Shown here: positions 25,408-34,375 of the stretch, piece by piece
Layout: the number at the start of each line of letters is the position of its first letter
Position numbering within the stretch: the stretch's first letter is position 1
Assembly (NCBI GenBank): GCA_004210455.1
Contig: SEFA01000059.1
Span: 1 to 41,039, forward strand
Direction: 5' to 3'
From: Rubrivivax sp.
GTDB lineage: Bacteria > Pseudomonadota > Gammaproteobacteria > Burkholderiales > Burkholderiaceae_C
Length of the DNA stretch: 41,039 bases
Program-made: the position numbers and the translations under genes
Notes under the pieces: model-generated
Seen by the model: only the letters and a program-made list of their open reading frames with translations
Databases searched by the model: none
What the model was told of the DNA's origin: nothing

Positions 25408-26925
25408 ATGCACATCCTCGATGCCGTCCTCATCCTTCAGGCGCTGCTCGGCGCGTTCGACAACCTCTGGCATCACGAGTGGGCCGCGCGGCTGCCGCAG
25501 CGGCGCGGCGCGCGGCGCGAGCTCGCGCTGCACGCGGGACGCGAGGCGCTCTACGGCGCGCTCTTCCTCGGCCTGGCCTGGTGGTCGTGGCACGGGGCGC
25601 TGGCCGTGGCCGTCGCCGCCGTGCTGGCCGTGGAGGTGGTCATCACGATGACCGACTTCCTCGAGGAAGACCGCACGCGTCAACTGCCGCCTTTCGAGCG
25701 CTGGCTGCACACGGTGCTGACGATCAGCTACGGGCTGTTCCTCGGGCTGATGGCGCCGCGCCTGCTCGAGTGGTGGCAGCAGCCCACGGGTCTGGCGCCC
25801 GCGGGACGCGGCCTGACGTCGTGGCTATTCACCGCGATGGCCGTCGCGGTGTGGGCCTGGAGCGTGCGCAACGCGCTGGCGGTGCATCGCCTGGGCCGCG
25901 AGGCGGCCGCCCTGCAGGAGCAGCCGGCCTTGCCGCCGGTGCCTCGCCACGCAGCGGCGGTCCTGATCACCGGCGCGACCGGCTTCGTCGGCCAGGCGCT
26001 GGTGCGGCGGCTGCGCGCGCAAGGCCGGCGGCTGATCGTGCTGTCGCGGGATCCGAGGCAGGCGCGCCTGCAGTTCGGCGCGGACATCGCCGTGGTCGGC
26101 ACGCTTGACGACATCGCCGCCGAAACCCGCATCGAGGCTTTCGTCCACCTCGCCGGCGCGCGCGTGCTCGGCCGCCCCTGGACCCGCGCCCGCCGCCGCG
26201 AACTGCTGGAGAGCCGCACCCGCCTGACCGAGCAGCTCCATCGCCTGGCTCGCCGTCTGGAGCGTCCGCCGGCCGTGCTGGTGGCGGCCTCGGCGGTGGG
26301 CTTCTACGGCGTGCCGGAGGCCGGCGTGGTCTGTGATGAACGCTCGCCGGCGCAGCCCGGCGTGTTCCAGTCGGACCTGTGCGCCGCCGTCGAGCACGAG
26401 GCGATGCGCATGGAGGCCGTGGGCCTGCGCGTCGTGCGGCTGCGCTTCGGCGTGATCCTCGGCCGGCACGACGGCGCCTACCCGATGCAGGCGTTCGCGG
26501 CGCGCCTCGGACTCGGCGCGCGTCTGGGCGACGGTCGCCAGCCGATGCCGTGGATCCACCTGGACGACGCCGTCGGTTTCATCGACTGGGCGCTGCGCCG
26601 CCCGGACGTGCGTGGCGCCGTCAACGCGGTGGCGCCGGACCGGTGTTCGCAGGCGGGGTTCTCGACGGCCCTCGCCGCCTCCTTCGGGCGCCGGGCGTGG
26701 ATGCGCATGCCGGCGGCGCCGCTGCGCCGGCTGGCGGGCGAAATGTCGACGCTGATGCTGGACGGGCAGGAGGTCGTGGCGCACATCGCCCAGACGGGCG
26801 GCTTCGTCCATCGCTTCCCGACGCTCGCGCCGGCGCTGCGCGAGCTCGCTTCGCATCCTCGATCAGCGGTTCGGATGAGCCGCTCCGACGGGGGGCGCAC
26901 TGCCGACGATGCCGCCTCGATGTAA
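25408..26925 (+). CDS. membrane domain fused to TIGR01777-type SDR epimerase
   Basis: 505 aa from the ATG at 25408 (AGGAG upstream). The first 170 residues hold about four hydrophobic segments (for example ALYGALFLGLAWWSW, AVAAVLAVEVVITM, LTISYGLFLGLM, LFTAMAVAVWAW). The rest is an extended SDR: VLITGATGFVGQALVRRL as NAD(P)-binding motif, FVHLAGARVLGRPW, then a tail of the YfcH/TIGR01777 family (MPWIHLDDAVGFIDWAL and NAVAPD). Ordinary YfcH-like proteins are soluble and about 300 aa, so the N-terminal membrane part is an extra domain. It is coupled to the DUF4166 gene. Confidence 0.85.
   Translation: MHILDAVLILQALLGAFDNLWHHEWAARLPQRRGARRELALHAGREALYGALFLGLAWWSWHGALAVAVAAVLAVEVVITMTDFLEEDRTRQLPPFERWLHTVLTISYGLFLGLMAPRLLEWWQQPTGLAPAGRGLTSWLFTAMAVAVWAWSVRNALAVHRLGREAAALQEQPALPPVPRHAAAVLITGATGFVGQALVRRLRAQGRRLIVLSRDPRQARLQFGADIAVVGTLDDIAAETRIEAFVHLAGARVLGRPWTRARRRELLESRTRLTEQLHRLARRLERPPAVLVAASAVGFYGVPEAGVVCDERSPAQPGVFQSDLCAAVEHEAMRMEAVGLRVVRLRFGVILGRHDGAYPMQAFAARLGLGARLGDGRQPMPWIHLDDAVGFIDWALRRPDVRGAVNAVAPDRCSQAGFSTALAASFGRRAWMRMPAAPLRRLAGEMSTLMLDGQEVVAHIAQTGGFVHRFPTLAPALRELASHPRSAVRMSRSDGGRTADDAASM
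26850..26874 (+). promoter_or_regulatory. PIP/hrpII-box-like sequence
   Basis: TTCGC (26850-26854), 15 bases, then TTCGG (26870-26874). This fits TTCG-N16-TTCG (hrpII box, Ralstonia HrpB) and TTCGB-N15-TTCGB (PIP box, HrpX of Xanthomonas/Acidovorax). It lies 67 bases before the Ser/Pro-rich protein start but inside the preceding gene's 3' end. The -10 element expected about 30 bases on is poor (GACGAT). Confidence 0.4.
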
Positions 26926-26941
26926 CGGCATTCAAGGCGTC

Positions 26942-28729
26942 ATGAGCAGCACCATTCCCACCGCCCGCGCGATCAACGTCCCTCCCCCGTCGGCGGAGAC
27001 GCTGTCAGCGCCGCAGACGCCGACCTCGTCTTCCTCGCTGCCGGCATCGCAGCCCGCGGCGGCCGCCGTCGATCCGCAGCTCAAGCCGCCGTCGAGCGAG
27101 CACATCCTGCCCGAGGGACTGTCCGCGCGTCGCGCGTCGCGAGACTCCGCCAGACACGACGGCGGATCGGAGGACGCGCCGGTCCGCTCCCGGCCGACCA
27201 CGCCGCCGCGCCAGTCGATGCCCCGGGTCCTGAGCCGGACCGCCTCGAGGAACAGCACCGGCGGTCCCGGCGCATCAACCGACGCCCTGGGCGGCGAGCA
27301 CCTCCCCATGACGCCGCTGACCGCCACGCTGAGCAGCAGCTCGCTGTCGAGCGATGCGCAGCGGCCCTCGGGCGGCGCGCCCGGCGGTGCGCAGGTCATC
27401 GCCGAGCAGCGGCGCTCCTCGGCCACCGGGACGGAACATTCGTCCGCCCTGCCGCGCCAGCCGCGCGACGAGATCTCCGAACTGACGCGCGGCATGCCGG
27501 GCGCGTTCCATCCGCTGCCGCGCGCGGAGCCGGATCACGGTCCCCGCGCGCCCGGCGGCCTGGCCTCGCTGCACGCGGCCACCGTGCCGAGCCCGCGCGA
27601 CGTCAATCCGCGCATCGACATCGACTCGCTCGCGCACAAGCTGCCCGGCGACATCACCGGCTGCGCCGCCTACATGCTCAGCGCGATGCGCCAGGGCCCG
27701 GAGGACATTCCCGCGCTGGAACGTCTGGCCACGCAGCAGGCGGCGGTGCTGCAATCGCGCGGCATCCACACCCGCGACGATTTCGTGGCCGTGCTCAAGA
27801 AGGTGCAGTGGCGCGACCAGGGCACGGCCATGATGCATGGCATGACCTCGGCCAGCGGTTTCAACCTCGGCACGATCCCGGTCAACCTGAAGCTCGCCGA
27901 CCTGACCCTGGGCGCCCTGGCGAAGGCGATGCCCACCCTGCCGATCGCCGTGCCGGCGCTGATCACCGGCGCGATCATGGGCTTCGCGCTGTCGATGCTG
28001 GACGTCGCCGCCGGCGCCGCTGCGGGGAGAACCTTCAAGGACGCCTACTTCACCCGCCCCCCGGGCGAGCAGTTGCCCGAACCCCTCGCGAGCGCGAATC
28101 CGCCCACCAAGGCCAGCCTGGCCGCGGACAACTCGAAGGCAGCAGGCATCGGCTACGGCGGGCGCAACGCGGTCGTGCGCGTCGCGCCCATGCTCAACTA
28201 CGAGCTCAAGGGCCAGCCGGAGAAACGCGCCGCCGTCGACGGCGTCCTCGATCCTGCCTTCGGCTTCGCGGCGGGGGGCGTCATGCGGGCCGTCAAGAAC
28301 GACTATGACGTCAGCGCCGGGCGGGCGGGCTTCCAGCATTTCCTGGCGCGCGACGATCTGGGCGCCTGCCTCGACCATCTGAACAAGCCGGCGGCCGAGC
28401 AGATCCTCAGCGCCGCCGCGCGCGTCGGCACCCACATGAAGAACCTCAAGGACACCTTCCCCGAGGCGCTCGGGGACGTCTTCGCCAGCAAGGTCGGCTG
28501 GACATCGCACGCCATCCTCAGCGCCGGTTTCGGCGGCCTCACGGCCATGGTGGCCAGCCTGCCCACGACCCTGCGGCAGGGTTACGGCCTCAGCGAGAAG
28601 GAAGCCAACATCACCACGCAGATGCTCAAGTACGTTGTGCTGCAGGCGCTCTACCACGTCTGGGGCGGCGCGCTGGGCGCCGTCGGCGGACCGAAGGCCC
28701 CGGACCCGGCGGCGGTCTCCCACGCCTGA
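26942..28729 (+). CDS. putative type III secretion effector-like protein
   Basis: 595 aa. The first 50 residues are rich in Ser, Pro, Thr and Ala with no acidic residue in the first 18 (SSTIPTARAINVPPPSAE), the usual profile of a type III secretion signal, and there is no Sec leader. Disorder continues to about residue 220 (SRTASRNSTGG, STDALGGEH). The rest is a folded region with hydrophobic stretches at about 333-362 (LPIAVPALITGAIMGFALSM), 523-543 and 561-583 (MLKYVVLQALYHVWGGALGA) that could enter membranes. I do not recognise the family. Effector status rests on composition and the upstream PIP-like box; no secretion apparatus gene is in the window. Confidence 0.6.
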   Translation: MSSTIPTARAINVPPPSAETLSAPQTPTSSSSLPASQPAAAAVDPQLKPPSSEHILPEGLSARRASRDSARHDGGSEDAPVRSRPTTPPRQSMPRVLSRTASRNSTGGPGASTDALGGEHLPMTPLTATLSSSSLSSDAQRPSGGAPGGAQVIAEQRRSSATGTEHSSALPRQPRDEISELTRGMPGAFHPLPRAEPDHGPRAPGGLASLHAATVPSPRDVNPRIDIDSLAHKLPGDITGCAAYMLSAMRQGPEDIPALERLATQQAAVLQSRGIHTRDDFVAVLKKVQWRDQGTAMMHGMTSASGFNLGTIPVNLKLADLTLGALAKAMPTLPIAVPALITGAIMGFALSMLDVAAGAAAGRTFKDAYFTRPPGEQLPEPLASANPPTKASLAADNSKAAGIGYGGRNAVVRVAPMLNYELKGQPEKRAAVDGVLDPAFGFAAGGVMRAVKNDYDVSAGRAGFQHFLARDDLGACLDHLNKPAAEQILSAAARVGTHMKNLKDTFPEALGDVFASKVGWTSHAILSAGFGGLTAMVASLPTTLRQGYGLSEKEANITTQMLKYVVLQALYHVWGGALGAVGGPKAPDPAAVSHA

Positions 28730-28858
28730 GCGCGCATCAATTCGACACACATTCAAACTTGCCGACCGGCAAAAAAAACGGAGACACTCCCGGCGCCTGA
28801 CCCTCGAATGAGGGACAAACCACCAATCGCACCGAACAGGCACGGGAGGGAGTCAACC

Positions 28859-31171
28859 ATGATGGGCAAGGCCTGCGTCCGAGCCCTGCTCGGCAGCGCC
28901 TTGCTGACCGCCTGCGTCGGCGGCGGCACCGTCCGGCACGAGAGCAGCACCCGGATCGCCGCGGACACCGGGCCGGACGACACGACGATCACCTCGCCCT
29001 TCCCCGTTCCCGCGGAGGGCGCGACGACCGCGTCTGCGCACCTGCCCCGTATCGTGCCGCTCTTTGCGCCGCAGGCGCCGATCGAGACCCTGCAGTTCAC
29101 GTTGCCGGACGGCACGCTGGTGACGCGCTTCGGCAACCGCGCCGTGGGTCGTCACGGCCGCGAGCGGGGCGAGGAGTGGAACGAGGCCGGCCAGGGGCCC
29201 AACGAGACCGTCGACGAGGCCGGCCGGCCGGTCGACAAGGGACGGGGCGCGTCCCTGAGCTTCGTGCCGAACTCCTTCAGGAACCGCACCTGGGGGCTGG
29301 AGATCATCGACGACAGCCGCGTCGCCGGAGTCACCCGGCCGACGCTGAAGGTCAACACCTACAACCCGACGGTGGACTTCCTGCCGGGCGGCACGGCCTT
29401 CTTCCGCGCCTTCGACCGCGTCGGCGTGACCGGCTACGGGTGGATGGACAACGGCGAGCTGCTCGACCGATCGGGCGCGATCTGCCGCCCCGTGGGTTAT
29501 CCGGCCAACGGCCAGCCCGGCACGGACCACTGCACGGTGCTGGTCAAGGGCTACCCGGCCCATGCGGGCCTGGGCGCCGACGGCTTCCCCGACGGTCGCA
29601 CCGTGGCGGCGCGTCCGCTGAAGATCGGCGACGCGGTGGAGGTCGCGCCGTCCATGTACACCACCTCGCGGGCCATGCAGGCCCGCGGCGACGCTGGCGG
29701 CATCCGCTACGTGGCCGGCGAATGGTTGTACGTCGTCGGGCAAGGCCTGACCCCGTGGCACGGCGTCCAGCCGCGCCTGAACAGCGCGCCCTTGCCGGAG
29801 TCCGTCCTGTCGGGCGGATCGGGATCCGTGTCGTACAACTATTCGGACGAGGGCGCCCGCATGTTCCAGCAGCCGGCGGGCAACATCGGCATGCAGAACA
29901 TGCAGCGCTTCCTCGAAGGTCGCCGCACGGCCCACAGCAGCTTCGTCACCGGGGCGCACGACGAGTCCGGCAACGACCCGATGACGGCCGTCGCCGACCT
30001 GGCCGGGCAACGCTTCAATGCGTCCTCGTGCGTGCAGTGCCACACCGGCAACGGACGCAGTCCGGCGCCGTTCATGGTGGGCCAGCGGCTGGAGGGGATG
30101 GCCTTCCACCTGGCGGTGATGGACGCGGACGGCGCGCTCCGCCCGGATCCGCGCTACGGGTCGGCGATCCTGATGAATGCGGCGTCGGCGTCGGGCGCGT
30201 CGCGGGACGGGGGCAACGCGGTCAAGGTCGCGGGTTTCGAGACCCGTGTCGTCACGTTGGCCGACGGCACGACGGTCGAGCTGCGCAAGCCGCGGTTCGC
30301 CTTCGACGGGCCCACGCCGCAGCGCTGGTCGGCGCGCGCCGCGCAGCCGCTCATCGGCGTCGGTCTGCTGGAGGCCGTACCGGAGGCGGACATCCTGGCC
30401 CGCGTCCGCTCGAAGCCGGACCCCGACGGTGTGCGCGGGCAAGCCAACTTCAGCGTCGATCCGGAAACCGGCGTCACGCGCCTGGGCCGCTTCGGCTGGA
30501 AGGCGACCAAGGCCAGCGTCCGGCACCAGGTGGCGGCGGCGTTGCTCAACGACATGGCGGTGACCTCGCCGGTGTTCCCCAACCGCAGTTGCTCGATGGA
30601 TCCGGCGGGCTGCCGCGCGGCCCCACCGCAGATAGGCATCACCGAAGGCGACCTGACCGCGCTGACGCACTACATGCAGCTGCTGGCCGTCCCGGCGCAG
30701 CGCAGCCTCGCGAGCGGCTTCCCGAAAGGCGTGGCGCCGATGGAGGAGCACCGGGTGGATCCGGTACAGGTGGCGGCCGGCCGCAGGGTGTTCGACGCCT
30801 TGAGATGCGCGGCGTGCCACACGGCGGAGATGAAGACCGGCAGCACCCATCCGTTCGCGGAACTGCGCGACCAGACCATCCGTCCGTTCACCGACCTGCT
30901 GCTGCACGACATGGGTCCGGACCTGGCGGACAGCCTTCCGGAGGGCCGCGCGCGGGCCGCGATGTGGCGCACGCCGGCGCTGTGGGGCATCGGGTACACG
31001 GAGAAGGTGGCGCAGTGGACGCCGGTCGGTTACCTGCACGACGGGCGCGCCCGCACCCTCACCGAGGCCATCCTCTGGCACGGCGGCGAGGCCGGGAAGG
31101 CGCGGCAGCGTTTCGAGCGGCTGCCGACGGCGGATCGGGCAGCGCTGCTGGCGTGGCTGCGATCGCTGTAG
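28859..31171 (+). CDS. di-haem c-type oxidoreductase lipoprotein
   Basis: 770 aa. It starts MMGKACVRALLGSALLTAC with lipobox LTAC, so the protein is a lipoprotein anchored at the outer periplasm. Two c-type haem motifs are present: CVQCH (391-395) and CAACH (650-654), and the end LPTADRAALLAWLRSL is typical of this family. The layout fits the DHOR-type di-haem oxidoreductases, relatives of MauG/cytochrome c peroxidases. The N-terminal 380 residues are longer than the usual family and may hold an extra domain. Ribosome site GGGAGGGAG is strong. The electron donor and substrate are unknown. Confidence 0.82.
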   Translation: MMGKACVRALLGSALLTACVGGGTVRHESSTRIAADTGPDDTTITSPFPVPAEGATTASAHLPRIVPLFAPQAPIETLQFTLPDGTLVTRFGNRAVGRHGRERGEEWNEAGQGPNETVDEAGRPVDKGRGASLSFVPNSFRNRTWGLEIIDDSRVAGVTRPTLKVNTYNPTVDFLPGGTAFFRAFDRVGVTGYGWMDNGELLDRSGAICRPVGYPANGQPGTDHCTVLVKGYPAHAGLGADGFPDGRTVAARPLKIGDAVEVAPSMYTTSRAMQARGDAGGIRYVAGEWLYVVGQGLTPWHGVQPRLNSAPLPESVLSGGSGSVSYNYSDEGARMFQQPAGNIGMQNMQRFLEGRRTAHSSFVTGAHDESGNDPMTAVADLAGQRFNASSCVQCHTGNGRSPAPFMVGQRLEGMAFHLAVMDADGALRPDPRYGSAILMNAASASGASRDGGNAVKVAGFETRVVTLADGTTVELRKPRFAFDGPTPQRWSARAAQPLIGVGLLEAVPEADILARVRSKPDPDGVRGQANFSVDPETGVTRLGRFGWKATKASVRHQVAAALLNDMAVTSPVFPNRSCSMDPAGCRAAPPQIGITEGDLTALTHYMQLLAVPAQRSLASGFPKGVAPMEEHRVDPVQVAAGRRVFDALRCAACHTAEMKTGSTHPFAELRDQTIRPFTDLLLHDMGPDLADSLPEGRARAAMWRTPALWGIGYTEKVAQWTPVGYLHDGRARTLTEAILWHGGEAGKARQRFERLPTADRAALLAWLRSL

Positions 31172-31213
31172 GCCGCGCGGCGACGCCGCCTCGCCCCGGC
31201 GCTCAGTCCCGGC

Positions 31214-32842
31214 TCAGTCCCGGCTCTTCAAGCCGAGGCGCTTGACCAGGCGCAGGAAGTTGCTGCGGTCCATGCCCGCCTCGCGCGCGGCGGCCGCCCA
31301 TGCGCCGTCGTGTCGTCGCAGCGCGTCCTCGATCCATCCGCGCTGGAAACGCTCGGTCGCCTCGCGAAGCCCCGGACCGACATCGCCCGCAGCGCCGAGC
31401 CCCGTGTCGCGCTGGGGGGCGCGTCCGATCTCCCGCCCGATCTCCCGCCCGGTGTCGAGGTCCGCGCCCGGATCCCGGCGGGCCTCGGTGCGGACGCTGA
31501 GCGTGGGCGCGGCGGCCATCGTCGGAGGCGCCAAGCCCGTTGCCGCGCCCATGCCACCCGTCTCCAGTCCCAGGTGTTCCGGCTCGATCGCGATCCACCG
31601 CCCTCCCCGGCCGCTCGATGACAACGCGCGCAGCGCGGCGCGGCTGATCAGGTGTTCCAGCTCGCGCACGTTGCCCGGCCAATCGTGACCGAGCAGCGCC
31701 TGTGAGGCCGCCGGCGACAGCCGCAAATTGCGGGCGCCGAGTCGATGCTGGTTCTCCTCCAGGAAGCCGCCGGAGAGCGCCAGCACGTCGCGGCCGCGTT
31801 CACGCAGCGGCGGCACGTGCAACGGGTAGACCGACAGCCGGTGGTAGAGGTCGGCGCGGAAGCGGCCGCGCGCGACCTCCGCGCGCAGGTCGCGGTTGGT
31901 GGCGGCGATCACGCGCACGTCCACCTTGCGGACCTGGTCGCTGCCGGGCCGCTGTATGTCGCCGCTCTGCAGCACGCGCAGCAGCTTGGCCTGCACCGGC
32001 AGCGGCAGCTCGCCGACCTCGTCGAGCAGCAGCGTGCCGCCGTCGGCCAACTCGAATTTCCCGCTGCGATCGGCGACCGCGCCCGTGAAGGCGCCGCGCT
32101 TGTGGCCGAAGAGCTCGCTGTCCGCCAGCGTCTCCGGCAGCGCCGCGCAATTGATCTGCACCAGCGGTCGATCGCGCCGCGGCGAGCGCGCGTGCAGTCG
32201 CTCCGCGACGAGTTCCTTGCCCACGCCGGTCTCGCCGAGGATGAGCACCGTGAGATCCGAGCCGGCGACGGTGTCGATCTCCTCGCGCAGCCGGAGCATG
32301 GCGGCGCTGCGACCGAGCAGCTCCCGCGATCCGACGCGCGAGACGGCGCGCGCCAACGCCTGCTCCTGCTCGGCGCGGCGGGCCATCGCGGCGATGGTTT
32401 CCTCGGCCGCGATGCCGGTTTCGAGCAGCCGCACGATGCCTTGAAGACGGTCCTCGTCGACGCCGTCGAAGGCGCGCGGGTCCCGCGCGTCCAGCGTCAC
32501 CAGTCCCCAGATCCTGCCCGCCACGCGCACCGGCGCGCCCATGCAGTCGTGCACCGCCTCGAGTTCCTGCTGGTGCTCGAGCAGGCCGTCGTAGGGATCG
32601 GGAAGACCGGCGTCCGACGCGAAACGCAGGCCATTCCCGCTGCCGAGCAATTGCGACAGGCGCGGATGCGCCGCCACCGGAAAGCGTCTGCCGATGGCTT
32701 CCTCCGCCAATCCGTCGACAGCCACGGGCTGCAACACCGGCACGCCGTCCTCAGGCATCAGACGCAGCAGCGCGACGGCGTCGCAGCGAACCAGGCCGCG
32801 CACGGCGGCCAACAACTGTCGGTAGCGGGATTCCGGTGTCAT
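31214..32842 (-). CDS. norR: nitric oxide-sensing sigma-54 activator NorR
   Basis: 542 aa with the NorR order: GAF domain (about 15-150), AAA+ domain with Walker A GETGVGKE (203-210), GAFTGA (250-255) and Walker [11 protein letters not shown], and a Fis-type DNA-binding end ([18 protein letters not shown]). In E. coli NorR the GAF domain binds NO at a non-haem iron and lifts repression of the AAA+ part. The linker of about 425-490 is longer and low in complexity (REIGREIGR), partly from a 12-bp DNA duplication. The gene is divergent from hmp, its expected target, with three NorR-like sites between, the first covering its own start codon. Confidence 0.92.
   Translation of the reverse strand: MTPESRYRQLLAAVRGLVRCDAVALLRLMPEDGVPVLQPVAVDGLAEEAIGRRFPVAAHPRLSQLLGSGNGLRFASDAGLPDPYDGLLEHQQELEAVHDCMGAPVRVAGRIWGLVTLDARDPRAFDGVDEDRLQGIVRLLETGIAAEETIAAMARRAEQEQALARAVSRVGSRELLGRSAAMLRLREEIDTVAGSDLTVLILGETGVGKELVAERLHARSPRRDRPLVQINCAALPETLADSELFGHKRGAFTGAVADRSGKFELADGGTLLLDEVGELPLPVQAKLLRVLQSGDIQRPGSDQVRKVDVRVIAATNRDLRAEVARGRFRADLYHRLSVYPLHVPPLRERGRDVLALSGGFLEENQHRLGARNLRLSPAASQALLGHDWPGNVRELEHLISRAALRALSSSGRGGRWIAIEPEHLGLETGGMGAATGLAPPTMAAAPTLSVRTEARRDPGADLDTGREIGREIGRAPQRDTGLGAAGDVGPGLREATERFQRGWIEDALRRHDGAWAAAAREAGMDRSNFLRLVKRLGLKSRD
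31427..31450. repeat. 12-bp tandem duplication in norR
   Basis: GATCTCCCGCCC occurs twice in a row and encodes the GREI repeat in the linker between the AAA+ and DNA-binding domains. Confidence 0.7.
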
Positions 32843-32894
32843 GTCGACCTGCGTGTTGTCATAGGGACTGCATCCGATCTTCGGTCATTCCGAC
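32838..32894. promoter_or_regulatory. three iterated NorR-type enhancer sites
   Basis: GTCATGTCGAC (32838-32848), GTCATAGGGAC (32858-32868) and GTCATTCCGAC (32884-32894) share GTCAT-N3-GAC and all fit the NorR rule GT-N7-AC. E. coli norVW also has three such sites. The first overlaps the norR start codon, suggesting autoregulation. Assignment is by pattern and context. Confidence 0.7.
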
Positions 32895-32929
32895 TTCGGC
32901 CGCCCAGGCAGGCGGCTCCCTCCCTTATC

Positions 32930-32942
32930 AATCAAGGGTTTA
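32930..32942 (+). promoter_or_regulatory. IHF consensus site
   Basis: AATCAAGGGTTTA matches WATCAANNNNTTR at every fixed base. It lies between the NorR-type sites and the sigma-54-like promoter, where IHF bends DNA at many sigma-54 promoters. Confidence 0.6.
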
Positions 32943-32968
32943 GGAGCGACGACGCGGACGGCGCGTGC

Positions 32969-32983
32969 TGGCACGGAACGTGA
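32969..32983 (+). promoter_or_regulatory. sigma-54-like promoter of hmp
   Basis: TGGCACG-GAAC-GTGA: the -24 element is perfect, while the -12 element has GA in place of GC. It lies 43 bases before the hmp ATG and downstream of the NorR and IHF sites. Confidence 0.55.
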
Positions 32984-33025
32984 GTAAAGGAGCTCATCCT
33001 CAACGAATCCGGAGTAGAAAAGTTC

Positions 33026-34213
33026 ATGTTCAAGCCCCAGACCATCGCCCTGATCCAGGCCACCGTACCGCTGCTGAAGTCGCGCGGCGAGGACATCACG
33101 CGGCACTTCTACCGCGCGATGCTGACCGAGCACCCGGAGCTGAAGGCCTTCTTCAACGAGGCGCACCAGGCCGAGGGCTCGCAGGCGCGCGCGCTGGCCG
33201 GCGCGGTGCTGGCATATGCGAGCCACATCGACCGCGTGCACGAGATCGCGCCGGCCCTCCCTCGCATCATCCAGAAGCATGTGGCGCTGGGCGTGCAGCC
33301 GGCGCATTACCCGATCGTCGGCGCGTGCCTGCTCGCGGCCATCCGCGAGGTCCTGGGCGCGGAGGTCGCGACCGACGAGATCATCTCCGCCTGGGCCGAG
33401 GCCTACGGCGCCCTTGCGCAGCTGCTGATCGACGCCGAGGAGCAGGTGTACGCCGCCACGGCCGCGCTGCCGGGCGGCTGGCGGGGGCAACGCGAGATGG
33501 TCGTCGCGCGCAAGGCGCGGGAGAGCGAGCTGATCACCTCGTTCTACCTGGAGCCGGCGGACGGTCGGCCACTTCCCCCGTTCCAACCGGGGCAATACCT
33601 GACCCTGGTGCTGGCGATAGACGGACGGACGGTGCGTCGCAACTACTCGCTGTCGGACGCGCCGGGCAGGCCCTGGTACCGCGTCAGCATCAAGCGCGAA
33701 GACGGCGGGCTGGTTTCCAACTGGATGCACGACACGGCCGAGGTCGGTACGCGGCTGGACGTGCAGGCCCCGGCGGGCGAGTTCACGCTCGACGTCGATG
33801 CGACGCGGCCGCTGGTGCTGGTGACTGGCGGCGTGGGCATCACGCCGGCGATGTCGATGCTGGAGTCGGCGGCGGCCGGTGGCCGTCCGATCCGCTTTAT
33901 CCATGCCGCACGCCATGGCGGCGTGCATGCCTTCCGGGAGCGGGTGGACCTGCTCGCGGCGGCGCACGGCAACGTCGAAGCGCTTTACGTCTATGACACG
34001 CCGCGCGAAGGCGACGAACCGCACGAGGTCGGGCAGGTCACCGAAGCGCTGCTCGCGCGTCATCTGCCCGAGGACCGCGACGTCGACCTGTACCTGCTGG
34101 GCCCGAAGCCGTTCATGCAGGCGGTGTACCGGGCGGGCCGCTCGCTGGGCGTGCCGCCGGCGCAGCTCCGCTACGAGTTCTTCGGTCCGGCGGAGGAGCT
34201 GATCGGCGCCTGA
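33026..34213 (+). CDS. hmp: flavohaemoglobin (nitric oxide dioxygenase)
   Basis: 395 aa. The globin domain carries Tyr29, Gln53 and proximal His85 at exactly the E. coli Hmp positions (HFYR, GSQAR, QKHVALGV). The FAD domain has RNYSLSDAP, and the NAD(P)H domain has VTGGVGITPAMSML and the ending YEFFGP. The enzyme turns nitric oxide and oxygen into nitrate using NADPH in the cytoplasm. It is divergent from norR, with three NorR-type sites, an IHF site and a sigma-54-like promoter upstream, so expression should follow NO. The only oddity is a weak -12 element. Confidence 0.95.
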   Translation: MFKPQTIALIQATVPLLKSRGEDITRHFYRAMLTEHPELKAFFNEAHQAEGSQARALAGAVLAYASHIDRVHEIAPALPRIIQKHVALGVQPAHYPIVGACLLAAIREVLGAEVATDEIISAWAEAYGALAQLLIDAEEQVYAATAALPGGWRGQREMVVARKARESELITSFYLEPADGRPLPPFQPGQYLTLVLAIDGRTVRRNYSLSDAPGRPWYRVSIKREDGGLVSNWMHDTAEVGTRLDVQAPAGEFTLDVDATRPLVLVTGGVGITPAMSMLESAAAGGRPIRFIHAARHGGVHAFRERVDLLAAAHGNVEALYVYDTPREGDEPHEVGQVTEALLARHLPEDRDVDLYLLGPKPFMQAVYRAGRSLGVPPAQLRYEFFGPAEELIGA

Positions 34214-34375
34214 GCGCGCTCTCCAATCGGCATCGGACGTCGCGTTCTTGACGCGGCGTCCGGCGGACTGCCGCTAGCATCGTCCGATCCCCTGCCCGGC
34301 TTCGAGATGAACGAGACGAGCGAGAGGCATCAAGGCCGACAACAGGGCCCACAGCAACGATCGAAGGAGACTCGA

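Noticed and set aside
26901-26910. -10 element of a PIP-box promoter
   Set aside because: GACGAT lies at about the right distance but starts with G instead of a pyrimidine, so it is not counted as support.
28755-28783. TTGCCGACCGGCAA hairpin followed by A8 as a terminator of the effector-like gene
   Set aside because: The tract is A on the plus strand, so it is not a terminator for that gene; on the minus strand the T run comes before the stem.
27275-28843. 522-codon minus-strand frame
   Set aside because: Antisense to the effector-like gene, composition typical of a reverse reading of GC-rich coding DNA.
29176-31245. 689-codon frame on the plus strand
   Set aside because: Out of frame with the di-haem protein and lacks its CxxCH motifs.
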